In this document: positions 1 through 11,148 of the stretch, one piece after another
How positions within the stretch are numbered: the stretch's first letter is position 1
How the letters are laid out: each line of letters opens with the position of its first letter
Origin: Caprella mutica
Taxonomy: Eukaryota; Arthropoda; Malacostraca; Amphipoda; Caprellidae
Length of the DNA: 64,000 nt
Direction: 5' to 3'
Assembly (NCBI GenBank): GCA_947561585.1
Contig: CANNZV010001188.1
Coordinates: forward strand, 301,714-365,713
Notes under the pieces: model-generated
Databases searched by the model: none
What the model saw: the letters and a program-made list of their open reading frames with translations, nothing else
What the model was told of the DNA's origin: nothing
Made by a program: the position numbers and the translations under genes

Positions 1-84
1 ATCATGTTGCCACCACCGCCATACTAGATACGATTGTTCTCAGATTTCCCAACGACAAAAGGTCTTAGCAGTTATCTTGAAACA

Positions 85-156
85 AATATTCCACCGACTT
101 TGTTGGAATATTAGGCCCATCAACCTCAAAATTCCACCGACAAGTCGGTGGAATTT
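85..156. repeat. Two adjacent short inverted repeats sharing TTCCACCGAC
   Basis: The first has 9-base arms (85-93 and 104-112). The second has 13-base arms (129-141 and 144-156) separated only by AA. Both left arms continue into the motif TTCCACCGAC. No gene is visible in 1-308; these palindromes are the only structure I see there. They may be the end of a transposon that starts outside the window. Confidence 0.6.
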
Positions 157-308
157 ACCACTAAATACAGACTGGTCAGGACATGCTTTATTACTTGGCT
201 CAGACAAAAAGTTTACAATAGTTATCAACTTATCCCATAAATTTATAAAATAATAATTATTACAGTTTTCTATGATAAATTTTATTTTCTATTCCAAATT
301 AAACATCT

Positions 309-585
309 CAATCTAACCAGTCTGCAGAATGTGTCTCTTCTCCCGCAGAGATTTTAATTTGAGAGACAGTTACTCTCTGACTCTCAGTAGCAGATTCAGA
401 ATCTCCCGCAGCTAAATTAATGGCAACATAGGAATTAATTCAAAATCTCCCGCAGCTAAATTAATGGTAACATAGGAATTAATTCAAGATCTCCCGCAGA
501 GATCTCAAATTTCTAAAAATTCAATTAAAAACTCCCGCAGAGAGTCTTGGAAAAATGTTCCATATTCTGCAGACTGGCAATCTAA
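309..585. mobile_element. hAT-like MITE with perfect 8-bp target site duplication
   Basis: Terminal inverted repeats CCAGTCTGCAGAAT (317-330) and its complement (564-577) bound a 261-bp element. The flanks are an exact 8-bp duplication CAATCTAA (309-316 and 578-585), the target size of hAT-superfamily transposases. The interior has no coding capacity. It holds two near-identical copies of a roughly 45-bp unit (AATCTCCCGCAGCTAAATTA and onward) and several CTCCCGCAG motifs. The superfamily call rests on the duplication length, not on a transposase. Confidence 0.8.
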
Positions 586-835
586 GAAATAAACTGTGTA
601 GCATAGAATGATAGACATTGGATTCAAGTACCGTCAGTCATAAATTTGATAGCCTTAAGGTTAAAGGGCCTAAAGGCTTAAACAATTATCAAATTCGTTC
701 CAAATATCATTAATCTTATTTCAAATTATCTAGGTATATACTATATAATAGGATGTACAGTGGTGCGTCGTAATCTGGTGTACCGTACTGTGGTGCGCCG
801 CTCAGCTTTTAAATACATATCCACTAAGCCTAACC
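586..835. other. Non-coding spacer
   Basis: AT-rich sequence between the MITE and the large palindrome. It has a short local repeat (GTACAGTGGTGCG and GTACTGTGGTGCG near 755-805) but no open reading frame or RNA gene that I can see. Confidence 0.6.
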
Positions 836-1730
836 GGTTCATACAATTACCGGAACGGGACATGAATTACCGGAACGGGACATGAATTACCGGAACGGGA
901 CATGAATTACCGGAACGGAGTTGTTTTATTGCGAAATATTCCTATTTATGTAATTTAGTTATAAAAATGATCGATATATGGTCTAAATGATATCATAATT
1001 AACCATTTTACACTCGTTTCGTCCCGTAATCGTTATAAAAACGTATGAAAATGAGACGGACATTTTACAAGAGTATATGCTGAAAATTAGTTTTCTTTAT
1101 AAGATATTTCATAGAGAATACTTTAAGGAGAGACTAAAGTAATTTTAGTGAGTGATTATATATTATAATTTTATTGAGAAATAATCCTAGTTACGTAATT
1201 TAGGTATATATTTGGTCCAAATGATATCATATTTATCCATTTTATACTCATTTCTGCTCGCTCGTAATCGCTACCCAACGTCTGAAATACACAACGTGAT
1301 TTCGCATTGTAGTATATTAATGAGTTATATATATTTATATTTTATAGGTACCACGGTTTCTAATTAGGCAGGTAATATGATGCAATAATTAACAAATTTT
1401 ATAGGTAGCTTAAATATTTCCTCTAATATTCTACCTTGACGCTGCTTCTTTTGAAATTAATTCCGAATTTCACAATAAAATAATTACCTACGTAATAATT
1501 AATCTAACTAGTAAAAACTGTAGTGATCATAGCTATTTCACTACAAATATATTTCAAAATTCATACTTAACTATATATTCAGCAATTATGAAGCATTAAT
1601 TTTACAATCAACAAATATATGTGCTAATATCAATCGTAGTTATATTAACTACCTAATAATTATTTTTATTGAAACAGTTATATATCGCACAGATTGTATC
1701 AAATGTGATGTCATATGTATATTGTATATA

Positions 1731-3235
1731 CAGGCAGACCTCGCTATAATTACCAAATTAAAGTGAGGAAAAGTAACAAAAGATAAATAATATTGTCACT
1801 CCATCATGCATCTCTTTTTCTATATTAAATTTGTTTTAGAGTTAGAGTACAATATATAAGCCTGTTATAGTGGCTTATTACTTAGATTTCTATAATTATT
1901 GTGTTACATTGAACAAACAGCAATTTTATGCTCCATGAAATATATTTGGTTGTAGGGTATACATACTAAGTTCGATACAAGTTATTACTTGGTTCTACAT
2001 TTTCGGATACATCAGAAATGAAAATATAATAATTGTTATTTAACTTTTATTCTAATTGGTATCCTGAATAATTTAGATAAAAGTTGAATAATAATAATAA
2101 TTATACAGAAATTTTTTCGTGTTCAAAAATATGGAACCGTGCGATAACACGGAACTTACCCTAAAATGGGATATGTTGAATTTCTGAACCAATTGCTTCT
2201 AATAACCTCTTCTGGAATATAATTCTGATGTTTTTTTAGTTACCGTGAAATAATCAGAAAACTTGTATCCGTTTTATATGTTTACGTACGGTACTTATTT
2301 CGAGACCACTTTTAATAATAATGTATCTGAATTCAAAGACAATGTGACAACAGATTCAATCAACCCCCCTATATATTCTTCTAACGGATACTAAGGGAAA
2401 ATATTTTCCTACCTTTATTTCATTTATTTCTCTGCATGCAGTATTGACAATATATCTCTTTATTTCATATCAGTAGTTATTTTATTAATATACTATTTAG
2501 GATATATCCTAAGTAATATTCAATGTCAATGCTAATTATTCATTTCTCATATATTATTGTCTTTAATATAATCTTTCTCAATAACCAATTCAGCATCTAA
2601 CTGACGTATGTATCAGGTTTCGATGAATAAATATTCTATAACACTAAGAACAGTGACCCGTTCAGTCTGCTGTCTCGTTTTCTATGTTAAAGAAAACGTT
2701 TCATGAATATTTTAACATAGACTACGTCATTCTTCTTTCATGCCCAACTTCCTAATTCAAAGAAGTTCCCTTTCAGCTTAAATTATTTAATTAATACTAC
2801 TAAAGATAGTTACGCAATTCATTTAAATTATCATTATCTGTGTTATATTACCGAAAATAGGTCGAACCCCAAATATTCCCAGCTATCTCTTTCAAGTTTC
2901 AGGGGGCTTCAGATTAGACAGCTTGTTTCCTACCTCACCGGTTTGATTGTTACTGACTGGCAGAGATGGGCGGGAAAGTACTTCCCAAGTACCAAGTTAA
3001 AGTACTAAGTAACAAGTAAGTACTTCAAGTACTACTTGAAAAGTTGAAGTACTTTCTAAAAGTACTTTGAATAATTACTTGAAATACTTTTTACAAGATA
3101 ACAGGCTTATATATTGTACTCTAACTCTAAAACAAATTTAATATAGAAAAAGAGATGCATGATGGAGTGACAATTATATTTATCTTTTGTTACTTTTCCT
3201 CACTTTAATTTGGTAATTATAGCGAGGTCTGCCTG
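1731..3235. mobile_element. Pogo/Tigger-like element at the centre of the palindrome
   Basis: The sequence starting CAGGCAGACCTCGCTATAAT (1731) returns inverted ending at 3235, flanked by TA on both sides (1729-1730, 3236-3237). The CAGGCAGACC start and TA target are typical of pogo/Tigger elements. Its own inverted termini would be 138 bp (1731-1868 and 3098-3235). It shares the CAGGCAGACC end with the small MITE at 9952-10212. Either it inserted at the centre of an older palindrome or the whole unit is one composite. No transposase reading frame remains. Confidence 0.55.
2961..3097 (+). mobile_element. One-ended hAT-like remnant rich in AGTACTT
   Basis: The stretch opens with CAGAGATGGGCGGGAAAGTA, like many hAT termini, followed by about ten AGTACTT/AAGTACT motifs. 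The matching end CCCATCTCTG is absent; the stretch stops where the inverted arm of the surrounding element begins. It is read as a truncated hAT-type MITE inside the unpaired centre. Confidence 0.45.
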
Positions 3236-4369
3236 TATATACAATATACATATGACATCACATTTGATACAATCTGTGCGATATATAACTGTTTCAATAA
3301 AAATAATTATTAGGTAGTTAATATAACTACGATTGATATTAGCACATATATTTGTTGATTGTAAAATTAATGCTTCATAATTGCTGAATATATAGTTAAG
3401 TATGAATTTTGAAATATATTTGTAGTGAAATAGCTATGATCACTACAGTTTTTACTAGTTAGATTAATTATTACGTAGGTAATTATTTTATTGTGAAATT
3501 CGGAATTAATTTCAAAAGAAGCAGCGTCAAGGTAGAATATTAGAGGAACTATTTAAGCTACCTATAAAATTTGTTAATTATTGCATCATATTACCTGCCT
3601 AATTAGAAACCGTGGTACCTATAAAATATAAATATATATAACTCATTAATATACTACAATGCGAAATCACGTTGTGTATTTCAGACGTTGGGTAGCGATT
3701 ACGAGCGAGCAGAAATGAGTATAAAATGGATAAATATGATATCATTTGGACCAAATATATACCTAAATTACGTAACTAGGATTATTTCTCAATAAAATTA
3801 TAATATATAATCACTCACTAAAATTACTTTAGTCTCTCCTTAAAATATTCTCTATGAAATATCTTATAAAGAAAACTAATTTTCAGCATATACTCTTGTA
3901 AAATGTCCGTCTCATTTTCATACGTTTTTATAACGATTACGGGACGAAACGAGTGTAAAATGGTTAATTGTGATATCATTTAGACCATATATCGATCATT
4001 TGTATAACTAAATTACATAAATAGGAATATTTCGCAATAAAACAACTCCGTTCCGGTAATTCATGCTCCGTTCCGGTAATTCATGTCCCGTTCCGGTAAT
4101 TCATGCTGCGTTCCGGTAATTGTATGGACCCGCGTAACTTGACCTTGTGTATCAGTATCATATTTGCAGAGTAGGGCCATTTACAACGGCACTCTAACTC
4201 GCATCAATTTGATACCCTCATCATAATAACTCCAGTAAAATACCAGGTGCAGAGAAGCATGCACCAGGTTCTATGAACTGTGGGTTGCAGGCTCGCGTCT
4301 CTTTTTAAACTAAAATATGGAAAAAAGGAATTTGCGTCCACGCTCACGCAACTGCAATAAGTTAATGCG

Positions 4370-5865
4370 TCACAGATCATTGAATATAGGAAGATGTCGC
4401 ACTACTGTATTTTAAATTTTCTAGCGACATTTGTCATCGATGACGTCCGTACCGTGACGTATCCTTGGAGACGATTATTATATTACATATTTTTAATTAT
4501 TCAAAAGGCGACGAAAAGAGAATAACATTGAATTTAAAGGTCCTCTCCAGGCTCCGGGAAAAAAATTAGTTTAAAACATAATATTATAGAACTAAGGTCT
4601 AGGATCATAATTCTGCAAACCGCATACAATTTGGTTCACTTTATATTTTATAATTTGTTTTTAAAGTTATTTAATACTCTGTAAGCAACAATTGAGCGAA
4701 TCACTAATCTGATATGCTCAAGAAGAAGATTGTACACTCTTTGTTTTGATTACAAATTTGAATTTTATAAACAAACCAGGCGTTTTCGGCCTTTATTTTA
4801 GATATTATTTGTTTCCTAAAGTATATAAACGTTTCTATTATAAGTTCATTCAATTTTATACCTTTACACGAATATAAAATGGATTTATTAAACCTAATAC
4901 CTATTTGACAATCAAAACAAATGGTGTACATTCTTTTTCTTCAGACTGAAAAATTCTTAAATTAGTAAGTCGGAAGTAAAATAGGTTTTGTAGATTTTTG
5001 GTTATTAAAATCTTTAAAAGCATATAAAATTAAAAATATGCTACCAAATTCGATGCGGTTTGCAGAAAAATGATAAGGAACATTAGCCTCGTTGAATAAG
5101 GGCAAGGCAATAAAAATATTTGCTTGGAGGGGACCTTTAAATATGCTACTTAAAATCAAAATATTTATTTATGATATAAAACTGATAATAAAATTATATA
5201 TTTATGAATAATATAATTATTTACGTTCTGTACATGTTTTGTACGGGTGTTTGTACGAATTTGTTTTTTTTGAAGCGTTGGTTCATTTCTGATGCAATTA
5301 TCATAAGCGATGGAATGCGCGCTGTATTATGTGACTAAATTTACTAATTTTCTCATCTTTCATTTGATTAAACGAGTGAGAAATGGGCAAGGTGCGAAAA
5401 TGTTCATTTTTTTTAGTTTTACCAATGAATATAAAGATCGGTACAAGTTGTTTTCATTCAGAAAATATGATAACAATCTGTGGGCAAAGGGCCAAAGGCT
5501 TGCAACAATGGCGGTGAAACTGAACAGTTAATAAGTCACTATCAGTCGTATCAGATTGCTCAAAACATTTTAGCTCCTACTCCGATTCTTGTTTTCTATT
5601 TTATAATAAAAATACTTTAAAATATACGAATTTCATTAACCTTTTTCCTGAAAATTGAAAATAGTCCCCCTTATTGGAAGTAAAAGAAAATGTAGCTCTG
5701 ACCGTTATTTTTATATACCTATACCCGTTTGTATGTACGTTTGTCATTTGTGACGTCACGGTACTCCTCTTTCTGATTGGCTGATATGCTCCCGCTTAAA
5801 TAATTATTTGGTCACTAGCGTCCACGTAGCAGTGAAATATCTTCCAATATTCAATGATTTGTGAC
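4370..5865. mobile_element. Diverged long hairpin (non-autonomous DNA element)
   Basis: The inner arms 4531-4765 and 4905-5142 are reverse complements with scattered differences; both contain TTTAAAGGTCC and GCAAACCGCAT. An outer pair matches at 4370-4395 and 5840-5865. The right side holds about 600 bp (5200-5740) without a partner, so it has been interrupted or rearranged. Short open frames inside are not convincing as genes. It is older than the neighbouring 836-4130 palindrome, judging by divergence. Confidence 0.6.
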
Positions 5866-5866
5866 T

Positions 5867-6480
5867 GTGTTCATAAATATGTGGTTACCTCACCCGCATT
5901 TGGGTGTCACAGTACATTTGGACTGTAACTTTTTTATTTGGGCAGCCATGAAATTTAAACTTATACAATGTTTGAACTATATCAATACCAATAATATCCT
6001 GTGAAAATATCGTCAATTAAATGAAATTTGAATTAATAAAGATCATTTTTATTTCATGAAAGTCGTATGCTAACCGTAACATTTCCGGCTTTTAGAATTT
6101 TTTATGGAGATTTTTGATCCGCTATGCTTCTGTTATGTTAACTTTATGATTTTTAAATGACCTGGCAAGGGGGTTAGGGGGGCGGCACGCCCCCCTATAT
6201 ACATATATTAGTATATGTATCAAAAATAAACTGCAAATGTACCTGTGACACCCGATCGGGTGTCTCAGGTACCTACATCATTTTTCGAAAATTGTTTTGC
6301 TCATTACTAATTCAAATTTCTATTATTTGACGAAATTTTCACTGGATATTATTAACGATAGTGATATAGTTCAAACATTGTATGAGTTTAAAAATCATAG
6401 CTGCCCAAATAAAAAAGTTAGAAACTAATTAATGTACCTGTGACACCCGAATGCTGGTGTGGTAACCACATATGAACGCA
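5867..6480. mobile_element. Hairpin element with a central 30-bp palindrome
   Basis: Bases 5867-6030 pair with 6310-6480 in inverted orientation; the outer ends share TTCATA.ATGTGGTTACC and GGGTGTCAC. The centre holds a second palindrome at 6241-6270 (ACCTGTGACACCCGA then its complement, one mismatch), which repeats the GTGACACCC motif of the ends. No coding capacity. Likely a MITE-type element. Confidence 0.65.
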
Positions 6481-6489
6481 GTACCTTAA

Positions 6490-6845
6490 TGTCATTTTTT
6501 TAATGTTGCAATAAGAAACAAAACATTTTTAACAGTAGTTATTAGGAGCATAAGAAACTTAACCTTAAATTAAGTTACATGTTTACAAAATGTGTTCAAA
6601 CTGCCTCCCATTTGTTGCGATGCAGGCGTTCAAACGTTTGTCCAATGATTGGCGAACGCGAGCAAAGACACCAGGAGTTTCACGAATCCTTGCGGGACAA
6701 ACATTTGAACGTTTGCATCGCAACAAATGGGCGGAAAATTGAACACATTCTGTAAACATGTAACCTAATTTAAGATTATGTTTCTTATGCTCCTAATAAT
6801 TAGTTAACATTAAAAAAAATAATGTTAACTAATAATAATAAATGG
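6490..6845. mobile_element. Hairpin element next to a CACCCTGTATA transposon end
   Basis: Arms 6490-6638 and 6698-6845 are inverted copies, including ATTAGGAGCATAAGAAAC and CATTTGTTGCGATGCA. A short AT palindrome closes the right side (6803-6829). At 6966-6983 lies GTCGGACACCCTGTATA, like the CAGGGTG terminal repeat of the element at 51395-52544, so the hairpin may be internal to a decayed mariner-type copy whose left end is lost. Confidence 0.55.
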
Positions 6846-6989
6846 GACATATACTACTTTCCTATCCTTGTAACTTTTTAACTAAGCATTTTAGACCAAA
6901 CCTTAATAGAATAAAAAGTGTTTATTTCGACGAATGCAACCTTATGTTGAAGTTTGGCAACAAAAGTGTCGGACACCCTGTATAAATTA

Positions 6990-7360
6990 TTTTTAAATTA
7001 ATTTAATTTAACTAAAATGAATTGATATATATATTTTTTAATTTGAACTTAATTTGCTTTGATTTATTTATTTATTCAATTTGAATGTGTGATTTTTTAA
7101 TTTGAATGCCATTTATTTAAATCGATTTTTATTGATTTCAATTTGAGGTTCTTCAATTGGATGTTGATTTATTTTAATTTGACTGTAAAATGTTGTTGTT
7201 ATCTCTCTTCAACCATAATTACAATACAGTGTACATGCTGCAGTGTCATAGACATTATATAATATAGTAACTGGGGCAATAAATCTGGTTCCATTACTAT
7301 ATATGCAGGTTTGCTTTGTATCATGCATTGATATATAGATAGTCTTAGCAGATAGCAGTT
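6990..7360. other. AT-rich spacer upstream of the secreted-protein pseudogene
   Basis: Runs of TTTAATTTGAA-type sequence. A possible TATA-like stretch (TATATAGATA near 7330) lies about 30 bases before the start codon at 7361, too close for an ordinary 5' leader. I see nothing else. Confidence 0.45.
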
Positions 7361-7759
7361 ATGGCGCTCAAGTTTTTGCTCTTCCTGATCTTCCTTATAG
7401 TTCGGATGAATGCTGGAGTTAAAATTAACAACACCGATAATTATTTAGTTCGAGTGTTAGATGAACTGCAGTTAATCCATAAAGGAGAAGATGCTACTAT
7501 TTACGATAAATTCTTCGTTTGCATGAACCGCATTGACCCGACACTATAGCGGTGTTTCTGAACAGAGGATGGGAAGAAGCGGTCAATTTTTGGATCGAAA
7601 AAAATGATGAATGGGGTAAAGATTGTTCATATACAGCTGGTAATGGTGATTTATGGGAAAGAAATGAAACACGAGTGCCAAATTTAGAGGGATTAATTAT
7701 ACAAGAGCCTTGTAATGTAGCTTCGAAACTATCGATGCTGCAGAACTTCATGGAAATTT

Positions 7760-8805
7760 GTAAGAGGATGGACTATGGTTCTGTTGGAGATTTTCCCTTT
7801 ATATAAACTTATGTCCAAGCCGCTTGAAGTTAATTTATAAATGGATGGACAAACTCAAGTAAAATAAATCTAACATAAATCTTAAAGTTGATTGAGTCGC
7901 CCTGAAACCAATAGATCGCTGCAAGCGCTCTGTTCTTTAATTCTAAACTATATACTGCTGTCAGTTTTATATCCTGACCAGGTGACTTCACATACAAAAT
8001 TCAGATGTCGCCTGGTTTGTTGGATGCTGCTACTTGAAAACGAATTACCACCAGTAGCGGCACTTATGACATGGCTCCTATTTAGCATAACCTTAGCAAC
8101 TGATCAAAATATTAAAACAACTGGATCACCAAACTACCCACATCATTTCCAATCAATGAGACTCTGATCTGCAATTTGATGCAGTAGCGACATCCAAATG
8201 ATTGCTGGGCAAAAGCGATACAGCTTAATTACAAAGGAAGTGATTATTACCATTGTTCCCTAAAAGAGAGAGGATGGGAAGCAGTGGAGACTAGACGGTA
8301 GACAGCAACACATCATCGGATTTCTCACAGTATTCTAGACACAGAGGGTAAGCTTGCTTTTCGCGTTCTATTTGCGTAGGGGTGCACTTAGGAATTCGTT
8401 TTGCTCCTCTAAAAATAATTTTCAATAATTTAAGTCTTTGCCAACCTAACCCTATAATATTACTCTAAAATTCAATAATGAAAATTTGATTAATTTAAAC
8501 TTTACCCATTTAGAAATTAACGTTGCAGAATATCTTAAATTAAAATTGCTAAATTAAAATTGTCATTAAACTAAGTATTTATTTAATTCTATAAAATTGC
8601 ATAGTATATTATACGAATGCTAATTTTATGACTTTACGCAGCAACTGTTCCAAATTGGCTTCCTAGTTCCAGACACCCTACTGGACTTCTTCACGGTGCC
8701 ACAGTTTTACCGGTCCTATCTTCAACGAAATACATTGAATATTGACTAATTTAATTGTTTAATTACCGTGCGATAAGGTCTCCTAGTATTTTGGAATAGG
8801 TTCAG
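7760..8805 (+). other. Intron 1 of the pseudogene, with exon-like unrecognised blocks
   Basis: This intron holds two blocks that look exonic but do not join the flanking gene. One spans roughly 8160-8347, ending at GAGG|GTAAGC and containing a stop. The next starts at 8642 after TTTACGCAG and is open in two frames. Spliced to the preceding block, the second reads ATVPNWLPSSRHPTGLLHG. They may be remnants of another gene or an alternative exon pair. No family can be assigned with confidence. Confidence 0.3.
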
Positions 8806-9951
8806 CCTTCAACTTGACTGATGAGAAGATCCAATCATACGCTAAGTGTACGGCACAGAATGCTTTTGGAGGTGCTTTATATCACGCAGCAAGGAGTCAC
8901 CGTATAAGCAGCATGGCTGATATGTCAGCTAATCGAGTCTACCAGGTTATCTTTGAAGACCTTGTAGAACTATTACCAACCAATTCGACTATTGTCAAAA
9001 GTTTGGGAGAAGAGACAAATGCCAATGCTGAAGAACTGATTGGTAGTGATTGAATTTTTTTTTTTATAATTGGCCGTTTGAATTTTGGTATTATGGCGTG
9101 AAGAACTATAAACACTATCTTCTTGGAATAACGTCAATATATGTTTCCAACTTTCCATATTGGAAGCAGAGAACACTACCGAAATTTTTGAAGGAGTATT
9201 CCATTATTTGTCCCAGTTTTTAAGAATGAGTGAAGGCATCAAAACTTTTTTCGTCGAAATATACATTCCTGAAGTTCAGAAACTCGTACCATTGATGGAC
9301 CCTACAACTTCACAAAAGGAAGTTATACGGGAGAGAAGTTCCGCAGTTAGTTCTCTTTTTGCTTATGAAATAATATACTATGGTGATGTACCAATGAAGC
9401 CAAATTTTGGCATAGCAAAATATCCACGTTCAAACTCGAATGAATTCTTTACGAAAAAGAAGAATGAAAACACCTTTAGAATGAAAACACCTTTTGCTGC
9501 TTATGTAGCGAACATGGCTGTCAAGAACCAGTTCTACAAAAGCAATTACGAGACTTATCCTGGTGCAACGGAATGCAGTCTTAAATACGGACATTCTAGG
9601 TGGCACGAATTCTATTTGGAAGAAAGAAATCCTATTTGGAGGCCATGCTTTTGGTGGATGATATCTATGGCATGTTGAAAAAGAAAGTAAGTATTTGCCA
9701 GGTTTTTAATTAATTAATAATTCATATGTTAATAATGGTATTATTTCATTAATTAGGCTTTATATATAATTTAATATTTTAACAAACTAAGATGTTAATA
9801 CTAAAACATAATTTTTGATATTACAGTGATAGAGGATGTATTCTTAATTCGAGAGTCATATTGAACTAAGGAAATTGTCCTATAAAATATGAATATAATA
9901 ATGAATATACCTATTGCTAAAAACTAACTATTGAAATTATCAATGTAAATA

Positions 9952-10212
9952 CAGGCAGACCCCGCTTTAAGTAGACCCCCCAGTTATAACAGGATGACTT
10001 AGCGGAGTCGGCCCCTAGCTATATATTGAAGGAACCATACAAATATGGTACATATTATCATTGTACCATGCAAACGTTCTTCGATTTTTGTTAATAGAAA
10101 ACAAAATGATTTGAGTAACAATGCTAACTTCAAAGCCGGGTCTTACTCTCTTTAAGTTTAATTTCTAAGTTAATGTGAGGAACGATTTTTGACTTAAAGC
10201 GGGGTCTGCCTG
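9952..10212. mobile_element. Pogo/Tigger-like MITE, TA target site
   Basis: Inverted termini of 21 bp beginning CAGGCAGACCCCGCTTTAAG bound a 261-bp element flanked by TA (9950-9951 and 10213-10214). The CAGGCAGACC end matches the central element at 1731-3235. No coding capacity. It sits in the last intron of the pseudogene; the rest of that intron (10215-10971) is AT-rich with nothing recognisable. Confidence 0.75.
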
Positions 10213-11148
10213 TATATAGAGTCATAAACTAATCAAACACATATTTTACATAACTATCACATGCAGAGCATCGATTTCATGCACACAAATGTCAATTTTT
10301 GAAGCTGATCATTGGGGTTCGTTCATGTTGATGAATTAATGAAATTCTGCTTTCCAGAAAAAAATATTAAGTATATTTCCCCTCAAAGTTCTTTGGCCGC
10401 ACCAAAACTTGCTGCGTATGAATACACGTACTTGTATTTTTCTTAATAGTTGAATATCATGTGGTAATACAGGGTGAGAAATACAAAAATTTCCCTTTAT
10501 TTAAAAACTTATAAACTACTAACCCTAGATAGAATCTAGGTCCTATTTCATGAATAACAGATGATTGGTATGAGTACGTCTTTGCGCGTTGGCACTTCTC
10601 AAGACAAAATTTATGTTTTTAATTAATAAACGAGGGATATGTGTAGTTTGGAAATGAAGAACATAGAGAATTTAAATAGAATTTTTTTCTTCTAAAAAAT
10701 GATAACCAATAACAACCGTAATTTTTAGTTTAGAAATATTAATGAACTACGAAACCAATTCCGATCTACCATCCTCGAAAACAACGGGTGTTTGAAATTT
10801 TCAGTTTGTTCTTGTTGTAAATATGAAAAACAGTTTTAATGGTCAATTTTCTTCATTTTCTTCTTTTATTCTGTACATTTACTACTTATATTAATTATTG
10901 ATATTTATATATGCATTACATAGGTAATTAATTCCAAATACTTTTTTGAAAAATATATTTTTTTTTTGCAGAAACCTCACGTGAAGAATTAAAATGATGA
11001 AGTTATTATATCATCTCAAGAAACCAAAGAAGATGCAAGCAAATCCAAATCTGATGCACTAGAATCTATGAACCGATCAAACCCACCACATAAAAATGAA
11101 AAGGAAGTGGCTAACAAATCTAACAAGAGAAATATTGTTATACGCTAA

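Larger units (their letters stand above)
836..4130. mobile_element. Foldback-type palindromic transposon, about 3.3 kb
   Basis: Bases 836-1868 reappear in reverse complement at 3098-4130, giving arms of about 1,030 bp with few differences and a 1.2-kb unpaired centre. Both outer ends carry tandem copies of a 20-bp unit (CCGGAACGGGACATGAATTA; four at 848-918, four at 4047-4118), as in foldback elements whose termini are tandem repeats. Arms and centre have no convincing open frame, so it would need a transposase supplied elsewhere. No clear target duplication is visible at the edges. The palindrome is seen directly; the foldback class is inference. Confidence 0.8.
7361..11148 (+). pseudogene. 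Decayed gene for an unrecognised secreted protein
   Basis: Four phase-compatible exons are visible: 7361-7759, 8806-9042, 9170-9686 and 10972-11148. Exon 1 opens with a signal peptide (MALKFLLFLIFLIV) and contains CMNRIDP, then a stop at 7547. One frame over, the sequence continues smoothly (PDTIAVFLNRGWEEAVNFW) to a GTAAGA donor, so one base seems lost near 7537-7549. Exon 2 joins in phase (SFNLTDEKIQSYAKC) and runs into exon 3 (ENTTEIFEGVFHYLSQFLR). Exon 3 seems to shift frame again near 9631, because the in-phase reading to its GTAAGT donor is YLEAMLLVDDIYGMLKKK. Exon 4 reads KPHVKN, a TAA at 10990, then 51 open codons in the same frame to a second stop. Three lesions favour a pseudogene; assembly errors are the alternative. 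I do not recognise the family. No transmembrane segment is seen beyond the signal. Confidence 0.6.

Noticed and set aside
7892..8167. A 91-codon frame as a membrane protein exon
   Set aside because: It lacks good splice borders and family motifs, and the gene around it splices cleanly past this stretch.
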